Under the pieces are notes generated by a model that worked only from the letters and a program-made list of their open reading frames with translations, had not been told where the DNA came from and ran no database searches. This document shows, in pieces, positions 19,266 to 26,050 of a stretch of DNA of 64,000 bases. The first letter of the stretch is position 1; each line of letters begins with the position of its first letter. The DNA is from Roseateles toxinivorans (lineage in GTDB: Bacteria > Pseudomonadota > Gammaproteobacteria > Burkholderiales > Burkholderiaceae_C): assembly GCF_004362525.1 (NCBI RefSeq), contig NZ_SNXS01000001.1:234520-298519 (forward strand), read 5' to 3'. The position numbers and the translations under genes are program-made.

Positions 19266-19846
19266 AAACACCGACCCTGTTGCTGGTGGCCCTGATCAGC
19301 CTGCAAGCGCAGGCGGCCGGCGAACGCGAGCAATTGCGCGCACAGCGTCAGCAGATCGAGACCGCGTTCACCGCTGCCATGCGTGACTGCTCGGCCAAGT
19401 TCCAGATCACCGACTGCGAGCTGGCGGCCAAGGCCCAGCGCCGCACCGCGTTGCAGCCGGTGCTGCAGCAGGAGCAGGCGCTGGATCTGGCCGAGCGACA
19501 GCAGCGGGCCCAGGCCCAGCGCGATCGCGTCGCCGCCAAGCAGCAGGCCAAGGCGCAGGAGGCGCGGGAGCTGGCGGCCAGGGCGGCCTCGGCGCCGGTC
19601 GCTGCCGCCAGTCGCCCGCTCCAGGCCGAGCCATCCAAGGCCGTCGCCAGCGCCGCACTCACATCGCGCCAGGATGCGGCCGCCGCCCGTGCCTTGGCAG
19701 CCAGTGAGGCGGAACAGGCCAGGCAGGCAAGCCTGCGCCGCATCAAGGCGGCTCAGGCCCATGAGAAAGAGGTGCTGGCACGCGAGGCGGCCAGGACCAA
19801 GCGTGCGGCGTCGCTGCCGTTGCCGGCCAGTGCGGTGCGGCGCTGA
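19262..19846 (+). CDS. Secreted Arg/Ala-rich coiled-coil protein, function unknown
   Basis: This 194-residue protein has its start overlapping the zapE stop by 4 bases. Residues 1-19 form a signal peptide (LLLVALISLQAQAA). The mature part is a long charged helix rich in Ala, Gln, Arg and Glu, with only two cysteines, Cys43 and Cys52, in RDC-x8-C spacing that could form a disulphide. The layout of a signal peptide, a C-x8-C pair followed by AKAQRRTALQPVLQQEQALDLAERQQRA, then a coiled coil resembles a family of uncharacterised proteins I recall from Burkholderiales. It probably acts in the periplasm. Translational coupling to zapE hints at an envelope or division role, but this is only context. 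Confidence 0.75.
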   Translation: MKTPTLLLVALISLQAQAAGEREQLRAQRQQIETAFTAAMRDCSAKFQITDCELAAKAQRRTALQPVLQQEQALDLAERQQRAQAQRDRVAAKQQAKAQEARELAARAASAPVAAASRPLQAEPSKAVASAALTSRQDAAAARALAASEAEQARQASLRRIKAAQAHEKEVLAREAARTKRAASLPLPASAVRR

Positions 19847-19853
19847 CGGGCGA

Positions 19854-20621
19854 TCAGGCCAAGGTTTCGACCTTCACCACCGCCATCGACAGATTGTCGC
19901 CGCCGCCGCGGGCGCGGCTGCGCGCCTTGTTGATCAGCATCTCGACTGCATCGCGCGGTGGCAGCGCATGCAGCACCTCGCCCAACTCCTTGGGGGTGAA
20001 GTAGTGCCACAGGCCATCGCTGCAGGCCATCACCGTGTCACCGACTTCCAGCCGGCTGATCAGATGCTCGGAGATCGGCGGGTCCTGCAGGGTGCCCAGG
20101 CAGCCCGTGAGCAGATTCGACTGCGGGTGCGTGGCCGCTTCCTGCTCGTTGATCTGGCCCTCGTCGATCAGACGCTGCACAAAGGAATGGTCCAAGGTGC
20201 GGCTGATCATCTCGGCCTGGCGGAAGTGGTACAGGCGGGAGTCACCAGCGTGAACCAGATGGCAGCGCCGATCCGGCCCGACCAGGAAGGCCGCCAAGGT
20301 GCTGTGCGGCTCCTCTTCCGAGGTGATGGCCGTCAGCTTGATCATCAGGTGCGCCTCACCGACCAACTGGCGCAAGAGCTCGGCGGGGTCTTCCTCGCCT
20401 GGCACAAAGCGCTCGAACAGCTGTTTGGCGGTCAGAATCACCTGGTCCGAGGCCTTGCGCCCGCCGCTCTTGCCCCCCATTCCATCGGCCAGCACGGCCA
20501 AGGCACAGCCGGGCACACGCGGATGCGCGATGATCTCCACTTGGTCTTGCTGGTATTGGCGGTCGCCCCGGTGCAGACCGGTGGCGGCATTCAGGCGGTA
20601 CCCTGGGGGCGGTCGAATCAT
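19854..20621 (-). CDS. PP2C-family serine/threonine protein phosphatase
   Basis: This 255-residue protein starts at ATG 20621. Metal-binding motifs are present: RQYQQDQVEI (motif 1, D), VLADGMGGKSGGRKASD (motif 2), LVHAGDSRLYHFR, and VMACSDGLWHYFTPKELGE and GGGDNLSMAVVKV (motifs 8 and 11). The phosphatase should be active. It is cytosolic, with no signal or membrane segment. The partner kinase is not in the window. No ribosome binding site precedes the ATG, and a TATAGT box lies only about 8 bases upstream, so the mRNA may be leaderless. The stop is 7 bases from the end of the convergent coiled-coil gene. Confidence 0.9.
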   Translation of the reverse strand: MIRPPPGYRLNAATGLHRGDRQYQQDQVEIIAHPRVPGCALAVLADGMGGKSGGRKASDQVILTAKQLFERFVPGEEDPAELLRQLVGEAHLMIKLTAITSEEEPHSTLAAFLVGPDRRCHLVHAGDSRLYHFRQAEMISRTLDHSFVQRLIDEGQINEQEAATHPQSNLLTGCLGTLQDPPISEHLISRLEVGDTVMACSDGLWHYFTPKELGEVLHALPPRDAVEMLINKARSRARGGGDNLSMAVVKVETLA

Positions 20622-20628
20622 GTCGAAA

Positions 20629-20636
20629 ACTATAAT
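20629..20636. promoter_or_regulatory. Overlapping divergent -10 boxes (PP2C gene and ydcH-like gene)
   Basis: TATAAT at 20631-20636 reads toward the DUF465 gene. TATAGT on the opposite strand (plus-strand 20629-20634) reads toward the PP2C gene. No good -35 boxes were found for either. The 50-base space between the two starts leaves no other room for promoters. Confidence 0.45.
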
Positions 20637-20671
20637 CGCTTTATCTACCGGTCTCTGACTGGTCCCCCTGA

Positions 20672-20875
20672 ATGGATGAAAACCTTCACTCGCCGCAGCG
20701 CCACCTGATCGAACTGCGCATCGAGCATGCGGATCTGAACGCGATGGTCGACCGCATCTCCAGCGAGTTGCCGATCGACCAGATGGCCCTGCGGCGCCTG
20801 AAGAAGCGCCGTTTGCTGCTGCGTGACCTGATCGCCAGGCTGGAGCGCGAGAGCGATCCCCCCGAGCCGGCGTGA
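20672..20875 (+). CDS. YdcH family protein (DUF465)
   Basis: This 67-residue charged helical protein starts at ATG 20672. The sequence RHLIELRIEHADLNAMVDRIS ... DQMALRRLKKRRLLLRDLIARLE is the typical DUF465/YdcH two-helix pattern, ending in a conserved KKxRLxLKDxI-like segment. The role is unknown in all bacteria. It is cytoplasmic and small, with no catalytic motif. The stop codon lies inside the first unit of a 33-bp tandem repeat (20867-20951). The gene is divergent from the PP2C phosphatase gene. Confidence 0.85.
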   Translation: MDENLHSPQRHLIELRIEHADLNAMVDRISSELPIDQMALRRLKKRRLLLRDLIARLERESDPPEPA

Positions 20876-20951
20876 TGCGCCGGCTCATGCTTGATCTGTC
20901 CGGCGTGATGCGCCGGCTCATGCTTGATGCATCCGGCGTGATGCGCAGGCC
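20867..20951. repeat. 33-bp tandem repeat, 2.6 copies, overlapping the ydcH-like stop
   Basis: Units at 20867-20899 and 20900-20932 share the same first 29 bases. A third, truncated unit spans 20933-20951. Each full unit contains the palindrome GCCGGCG-TGATG-CGCCGGC or a close form, so the RNA would fold into repeated hairpins. The first unit encodes the last residue and the stop codon of the DUF465 gene. The array may act as its terminator. Confidence 0.85.
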
Positions 20952-20996
20952 TTCTAATGATTGGCCCGGCGCTCGGCGCTGCTTTGGGGTCTGTGA

Positions 20997-23018
20997 GTGA
21001 GCGAGCAACACGAGAAGTCCGAGCTTGAGCAACTGGTCGCCGCGGCGTTCGACGTCGGCGGCCCGCTGGCGCGCGCCGATGAGGGCTATGCGCCGCGCGA
21101 GCAGCAGATGGCAATGACACTGGCCGTTGCCAAGGCCATCTCCGAGCGCGACACCCTGGTCGTCGAGGCCGGCACCGGCGTCGGCAAGACCTTTGCCTAT
21201 CTGGTACCGGCCCTGCTGTCGGGCAGTCGCACCCTGATCAGCACCGCCACCAAGAGCCTGCAGGACCAGCTCTTCCTGCGCGACCTGCCGCGCCTGCGCG
21301 AGGCACTGCAGATGCCGGTACAGACGGCCCTGCTGAAGGGCCGTGGCAGCTATCTGTGCCTGCACCGGCTGAGCCAGGCCCGCCACACCGAGCAGTTGCC
21401 GGACCGCCGCGCAGTGATGGCGCTGGCCCGGGTCGAGCGCTGGGCGCAGGAGACGCAGACCGGCGATCTGGCCGAAATGGACGGGCTGGACGACCGCTCG
21501 CCGGTGATTCCCATCGTCACCTCGACCCGCGACAACTGCCTGGGTAGCGATTGCCCTGAGTTCCGCGCCTGCCATGTGGTGAAAGCGCGGCGCGAAGCGA
21601 TGCTGGCCGATGTGGTGGTCGTCAACCATCACCTGTTCTTTGCCGATATGGCGCTCCGCGACAGTGGCGTGGCCGAGCTGCTGCCCAGTGTCGAGGTGGC
21701 AATCTTCGACGAGGCGCATCAGCTGGCCGAGGCCGGCGTTCAGTTCCTGGGCACGATGCTGGGCACAGCCCAGCTGATCGACTTTTCGCGCGACCTGCTG
21801 GCGATAGGCCTGAGCCAGGCCCGCGGTCTGCAGGACTGGCAGGCCTTGAGCGCCGGTGTGGAGCGCGCCGCCCGCGAGCTGCGCATGGCCGCCGCCGGGC
21901 CGATGCGCGAGGTGCGCGGCATGCTCAAGCTGCGCTGGGAAGATCGCGCCACCGGCGAAGGCTTCCAGCCCGCCGTCGACGCGGTGGCGGCTGCGGCCGA
22001 AGCGGCGGTGGCGGCCCTTGCCACCGTCACCGAGATGGCGCCCGACTTCATCCGCCTGCACGAGCGGGCCCAGCAATTCGTCGAGCTGGCCACCGTGTTC
22101 TGCGGCAACGCTGCCGATGGTGCTGTGCGCTGGATAGACCTGACCCCCAATACTGCGCGCCTGGTCGAGTCGCCGCTGGACATACGCGTGGCGATGCAGG
22201 AGCAGATGGCCGCCGCGCCGAAGGCCTGGGTGTTCACCTCTGCAACCCTGGGCGAGGACGAGCGACTGACTTGGTTCACCGAGCCCGCTGGACTGGACAA
22301 GGCCACCGTGCTGCGTGTCGGCAGCCCCTTCGACTATGCCAACCATGCGCGGCTGTACGTGCCTCGGGGTTTTCCAAAGCCCAATGAGCCAAGCCATCCG
22401 CTGGCCGTGGCCGAGTTGGCAGCCCGCTGCGCCCGCGCCTTGGGCGGCCGCACCTTTGTGCTGACCACGACCCTGCGCAATCTGCAGACGGTGGGCGAGG
22501 CCTTGATCCAGAAATTCGAGGCCGCCGGCGACAACATCGCCGTGCTGATACAGGGCGGCGCGCCCAAGCGCGTGCTGCTGCAGCAGTTCATGGCCCAGCC
22601 GCGCTCTGTGCTGGTGGGCTCGCAGAGCTTCTGGGAGGGCATAGACGTGCCCGGAGACGCGCTGCAGTGCGTGCTGATCGACAAGCTGCCGTTCCCGCCG
22701 CCGAACGACCCGCTGGTCGAAGCCCGCGTGCGCAAGCTGGAGAACGAAGGTCGCAACGCCTTTGCCGAGTACTTCATCGCCGAGGCGGCGGTGTCACTAA
22801 AGCAGGGTGGCGGGCGGCTGATACGCACCGAGTCCGACAAGGGGCTCTTGGTGATCTGCGACCCGCGCATGGCAGGCATGAACTACGGCAAGCGCCTGCG
22901 CGCCGCGCTGCCGCCGATGGGGCAGGTGGCCAACGAGGGCGAGGCGATGGATTGGCTGGAGGGGCTGAGTCTGGAGCGAACCTACCAGCCCGGCGCCGAT
23001 CTGGCCAAGGCCTGGTAG
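20997..23018 (+). CDS. ATP-dependent DNA helicase, DinG/YoaA (XPD-like) family
   Basis: This 673-residue superfamily 2 helicase starts at GTG 20997 with GGGG upstream. Motifs in order are EAGTGVGKTFAYL (Walker A), STATKSLQDQLF, an iron-sulphur cysteine set (SYLCLHR, then NCLGSDCPEFRACHV; four cysteines around residues 120-200), VAIFDEAHQ (DEAH box), FTSATLGEDERL, SQSFWEGIDVPGDALQCVLIDKLPFPPPNDPL and QGGGRLIRTESDKGLLVICDPR. It lacks the N-terminal exonuclease of Gram-positive DinG and matches YoaA better. These enzymes unwind 5'-3' and help DNA repair and conflict resolution. Its stop codon TAG is provided by a palindromic repeat (23015-23080). Confidence 0.93.
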   Translation: MSEQHEKSELEQLVAAAFDVGGPLARADEGYAPREQQMAMTLAVAKAISERDTLVVEAGTGVGKTFAYLVPALLSGSRTLISTATKSLQDQLFLRDLPRLREALQMPVQTALLKGRGSYLCLHRLSQARHTEQLPDRRAVMALARVERWAQETQTGDLAEMDGLDDRSPVIPIVTSTRDNCLGSDCPEFRACHVVKARREAMLADVVVVNHHLFFADMALRDSGVAELLPSVEVAIFDEAHQLAEAGVQFLGTMLGTAQLIDFSRDLLAIGLSQARGLQDWQALSAGVERAARELRMAAAGPMREVRGMLKLRWEDRATGEGFQPAVDAVAAAAEAAVAALATVTEMAPDFIRLHERAQQFVELATVFCGNAADGAVRWIDLTPNTARLVESPLDIRVAMQEQMAAAPKAWVFTSATLGEDERLTWFTEPAGLDKATVLRVGSPFDYANHARLYVPRGFPKPNEPSHPLAVAELAARCARALGGRTFVLTTTLRNLQTVGEALIQKFEAAGDNIAVLIQGGAPKRVLLQQFMAQPRSVLVGSQSFWEGIDVPGDALQCVLIDKLPFPPPNDPLVEARVRKLENEGRNAFAEYFIAEAAVSLKQGGGRLIRTESDKGLLVICDPRMAGMNYGKRLRAALPPMGQVANEGEAMDWLEGLSLERTYQPGADLAKAW

Positions 23019-23080
23019 CCCGGAAGGAATCCGGGGCTTGAGCGACACGAACCCTCGGCCCCGGATTGCATCCGGGCTAC
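23015..23080. repeat. REP-like palindromic element, copy C (supplies the helicase stop codon)
   Basis: The arms at 23015-23036 and 23059-23080 are inverted repeats matching at 20 of 22 positions, starting GTAGCCCGGA and ending TCCGGGCTAC. Bases 23016-23018 (TAG) are the stop codon of the DinG-like gene, so the element abuts or inserted into the gene end. Confidence 0.85.
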
Positions 23081-23088
23081 GGAGGGTT

Positions 23089-23112
23089 AAAAGCCCGCAT
23101 GAGCGGGCTTCT
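23089..23112. terminator. Bidirectional Rho-independent terminator between dinG-like gene and bamD
   Basis: An AAGCCCGC / GCGGGCTT stem with an ATGA loop is flanked by TTAAAA on one side and CTTT on the other. On the minus strand it gives TTTT after the stem, so it mainly serves bamD. Confidence 0.8.
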
Positions 23113-23137
23113 TTCCTTGCAGGGTCAGGTCAACACC

Positions 23138-23962
23138 TCACCACAGCTTCCACCAGGCCTTGCCATCGACAAAGCCTTCGCGCAGATAGGCGCTGTTCGG
23201 GAAGCTCTTGCGCAGCACGCGCTCGGCGTCATCGCGCAGCGGCTTCAGGTCCAGCTTCTCGTAGCTCTGCATCATCAGGAACAGGGCCTCTTCGGCCGCC
23301 GGTGCGCGCTGGAACTCCTGCACTGCCTGCTGGGCCCGGTTGGCCGCGGCCACATAGGCGCCGCGCTTGTAGTAGTAGCGCGCCACGTGCACTTCATAGG
23401 CGGCCAGGGTGTTGAGGATGTAGTCGATGCGCTGCGAGGCGTCCGGCGTGTACTTGGACTGCGGGTACTGGTCCACCAGCTGGCGGAAGGCGAGCAGGGC
23501 GTCTCGCGAGGCCTGCTGGTCGCGCTCGGACAGGTCCTGGCGGGCAATGCTGCCGAACAGGCCCAGATCGTCATTGAAGTTGATCACGCCCTTCATGTAG
23601 ATGGCGTAATCCAGTGCCGGGCTGGACGGGTTCAGCTTGATGAAACGGTCCAGCGTGCTCAGCGCCTGGGCACGTTCGCCGCTCTTGTAGTTGGCCCAGG
23701 CCAGCTCCAGGGTGGCCTGCTGGGCCATCAGCGTGCCCGCGGCGCGGCCTTCGATGCGCTCCAGCGTCTTGATCGCGCGGTCGTAGCTGCCGCCTTGTAA
23801 GTCGTCCTTGGCATCTGCGTACAATTTGTCCAGACTCGCCTGGGAGTTCGGGTCGTCCTTGGCGGTGCTGCTGCAGCCCGCCAGCGTGACCGCCAGCACC
23901 ATTGCTGCTGCGAGACCCGTCCTGCCCATCAAGCGCGCCGTTTGGCGCTCCACCCACATCAT
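23138..23962 (-). CDS. bamD: Outer membrane protein assembly factor BamD
   Basis: This 274-residue lipoprotein has the lipobox TLAGC (signal MGRTGLAAAMVLAV preceding it) and the rest is TPR helices. Conserved segments are LYADAKDDLQGGSYDRAIKTLERIEGR, YKSGERAQALSTLDRFIKLNPSSPALDYAIYMKGV, LVDQYPQSKYTPDASQRIDYI and YYYKRGAYVAAANRAQQAVQEF. BamD is the essential partner of BamA in the beta-barrel assembly machine; bamA and bamB are also in the window. ATG 23962 is favoured by AGGGA 8 bases upstream. ATG codons at 23968, 23959 and 23929 and the furthest one at 23992 are alternatives. It is divergent from rluD. Confidence 0.93.
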   Translation of the reverse strand: MMWVERQTARLMGRTGLAAAMVLAVTLAGCSSTAKDDPNSQASLDKLYADAKDDLQGGSYDRAIKTLERIEGRAAGTLMAQQATLELAWANYKSGERAQALSTLDRFIKLNPSSPALDYAIYMKGVINFNDDLGLFGSIARQDLSERDQQASRDALLAFRQLVDQYPQSKYTPDASQRIDYILNTLAAYEVHVARYYYKRGAYVAAANRAQQAVQEFQRAPAAEEALFLMMQSYEKLDLKPLRDDAERVLRKSFPNSAYLREGFVDGKAWWKLW

Positions 23963-24018
23963 GACCATGGTCCCTATGGCGGTGCAATGCACCGTCCTGT
24001 GCTGAAAACGGAGTCGCG

Positions 24019-24024
24019 ATTATA
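24019..24024 (-). promoter_or_regulatory. Candidate -10 box of bamD inside the rluD start
   Basis: Minus-strand TATAAT (plus ATTATA, 24019-24024) overlaps the rluD start codon at 24024. The -35 region is poor: TTGCGT at a 21-base spacing is the best match. Confidence 0.35.
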
Positions 24025-25001
24025 TGGTTCAGCCTGAAGGCACGGACGCAAGCCTGGATGAGGCCGAATTTTCCGAGGACGGCCCCTCCGATGCCCATGA
24101 GCAACGCCAGGGCGTGGTGGCCCGCGATTGGCATGCCCAGAGGCTTGACAAGCTCTTGGTGACGATGGCCCCCGAGTTCTCGCGCAGCCATCTGCAGGGG
24201 CTGATCGAGCGTGGCCATGTGCAGGTCGATGGTGTGGCCGTGACCACCGCCTCGCGCAAGGTGCTGTCCGGCCAGCGCGTGCTGCTCGAGCTGGTGCCCA
24301 CCGAGGAGAGCCGCGCCTTCAAGGCCGAGGCGATGGACCTGCACATCGTGTTCGAGGATGCCCATCTGATGGTCGTCAACAAGCCGGCCGGCCTGGTCGT
24401 CCATCCGGCGGCCGGCAATTGGTCGGGCACCTTGATGAATGGCGTGCTGGCCCACCATGTGGCGGCGGCCACCCTGGCGCGGGCCGGCATCGTGCACCGG
24501 CTGGACAAGGACACCTCGGGCCTGATGGTGGTCGGCAAGACCTTGGAGGCGGTCACCGCGCTGACGCGGATGATTGCCGCCCGCGACGTGCACCGCGAAT
24601 ACCTGGCGATGACCCATGGCCTGGTGCCCAAGACGCTGACGGTGGATGAGCCGATCCGCCGCGACCCGCAGTCCCGCATCCGTATGGCGGCCCTGGCTGG
24701 TGGCAAGCCGGCGCGTACCGATATCTATCTGGTCGCCGCCCGCGATGGCATGAGTGCCGTGCGCTGCGTGCTGCACAGCGGCCGCACGCACCAGATCCGC
24801 GTCCACCTGTCCTGCAAGGGCTTTCCGCTGCTGGCCGATGCGCTGTATGGCGGCAAGCCGGCACTGGGCCTGACCCGCCAGGCCCTGCATGCCACGCGGC
24901 TGAGCTTTGCCCATCCGATCGGCGGCAAGCCAATGGCCTTCGAGGCGCCCCTGCCGGAAGACCTGGCCCCGGCCTGGGCGCAGCTGACGCAGACACCTTG
25001 A
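24024..25001 (+). CDS. rluD: 23S rRNA pseudouridine synthase RluD
   Basis: This 325-residue enzyme starts at ATG 24024. It has an N-terminal S4 RNA-binding domain (about residues 35-85: RLDKLLVTMAPEFSRSHLQGLIERGHVQVDGV) and a RluA-type catalytic domain with the active-site motif HRLDKDTSGLMVVGKT. The C-terminal motif is SGRTHQIRVHL. The S4 domain and the divergent bamD position, as in other proteobacteria, favour RluD (positions 1911/1915/1917 of helix 69, important for subunit joining) over RluC or RluA. No pgeF-like laccase-domain gene follows here, although it often does in relatives. Confidence 0.9.
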   Translation: MVQPEGTDASLDEAEFSEDGPSDAHEQRQGVVARDWHAQRLDKLLVTMAPEFSRSHLQGLIERGHVQVDGVAVTTASRKVLSGQRVLLELVPTEESRAFKAEAMDLHIVFEDAHLMVVNKPAGLVVHPAAGNWSGTLMNGVLAHHVAAATLARAGIVHRLDKDTSGLMVVGKTLEAVTALTRMIAARDVHREYLAMTHGLVPKTLTVDEPIRRDPQSRIRMAALAGGKPARTDIYLVAARDGMSAVRCVLHSGRTHQIRVHLSCKGFPLLADALYGGKPALGLTRQALHATRLSFAHPIGGKPMAFEAPLPEDLAPAWAQLTQTP

Positions 25002-25291
25002 AACCACAGCAGCATCAAGAAATCGAGCGCGTTCGGCCGGCGGCGCTACAATGCGCCATCGGGCTATGCCTGCAGCTGCTTTCGGTCAATGCCCCAACAG
25101 GGCAGTACCAGGGCGCTAGCGCACAGTGCCGACCCGAGCCGCCCGCATGAATGCGGGTGCCGCCCTTCCCCTCAGAGCCCGCCTTAAATCCCCCGCTGAC
25201 AATCAGCGCGGATCAACGGCCTGCCGCAGAGGGCCAGGTGGTCAGACCCAGAAATACCTGCCGGATGTCGGCGGAGATGTGACAACAGTCC
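25002..25291 (+). other. 290-base leader/spacer before scpB
   Basis: I see no protein gene. TACAAT at 25047-25052 is a good -10 box without a clear -35. CCCGCAT / ATGCGGG at 25142-25157 is a perfect short hairpin without a T tract. A short open frame here (25126-25323) has no family features and overlaps scpB. The region is probably the scpB-rluB promoter with a leader of about 230 bases. Confidence 0.4.
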
Positions 25292-26050
25292 ATGAATACA
25301 CAGGATGCAAAGCGCGTCCTTGAGACCGCGCTCATTTGTGCGCAACAGCCCTTGCCGTTGCGTGACATGCGAACGCTGTTTGCCGATGAAATCGGCCCCG
25401 ATACCCTGCGCAGCCTGCTCGACGAGCTGACGCGCGACTGGGAGGGCCGCGGCGTGGAGCTGGTGGCTGTGGCCACGGGCTGGCGCTTCCAGAGCCGGCC
25501 CGAGTTGCGCGAGTACCTCGACCGGCTCAACCCCGAGAAGCCGCAACGCTATTCCAGGGCGGTGATGGAGACCCTGGCCATCATTGCCTACCGCCAGCCG
25601 GTGACGCGGGGCGATATCGAAGACATACGCGGTGTGGCCGTCACCAGCCAGATCGTCAAGCAGCTGGAAGATCGCGGCTGGGTCGAGGCCATCGGCTACC
25701 GCGAATCGCCGGGCCGGCCGGCCCTGCTGGCAACGACCAAGCAGTTTCTGGATGATCTGGGCCTGGCCAGCCTGGAGCAGTTGCCGCCGCTTGAGCATGG
25801 CACGCAGGTCACGCCGGCCTTCGAGCTGGCCCTGGCCGACCAGCCCTCGTTGCTGGAAGACGGCCAGGCCGATCTGCCACTCGATGCGGGGGCCGAGGTG
25901 CCGCCGACCGAAGCTTCGGCCCCGGCCGTCGAATTGATTGAAGTACAAGAGTCCCCTGTTGCAGTCGGTGAGCCGCTTGCAACCTCCCTCCCACCCGCTG
26001 AGCCGGGCCCCGAGTCTGACGACGCTGACAAGGCGCAACGCGACGCATGA
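25292..26050 (+). CDS. scpB: SMC-ScpAB complex subunit ScpB
   Basis: This 252-residue protein has two winged-helix domains in about residues 1-165, with the diagnostic [21 protein letters not shown] start. Other family segments are [47 protein letters not shown] and [34 protein letters not shown]. The tail (about 185-252) is acidic and Pro/Ala-rich without structure. ScpB with ScpA and SMC organises chromosome segregation. scpA is not adjacent in the window. The stop overlaps the rluB start (ATGA). Confidence 0.94.
   Translation: MNTQDAKRVLETALICAQQPLPLRDMRTLFADEIGPDTLRSLLDELTRDWEGRGVELVAVATGWRFQSRPELREYLDRLNPEKPQRYSRAVMETLAIIAYRQPVTRGDIEDIRGVAVTSQIVKQLEDRGWVEAIGYRESPGRPALLATTKQFLDDLGLASLEQLPPLEHGTQVTPAFELALADQPSLLEDGQADLPLDAGAEVPPTEASAPAVELIEVQESPVAVGEPLATSLPPAEPGPESDDADKAQRDA

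Noticed and set aside
20867-20951. CRISPR array
   Set aside because: The units are directly adjacent with no unique spacers, and no cas genes are nearby.
20622-22397. Long open frame on the minus strand continuing upstream of the PP2C gene, antisense to the helicase gene
   Set aside because: It is a codon-bias shadow of the real plus-strand helicase gene. It has no domain signatures, and the PP2C protein is complete from ATG 20621.
25126-25323. 65-codon frame in the scpB leader
   Set aside because: It overlaps the start of scpB, has no ribosome binding site of note and no recognisable sequence features.
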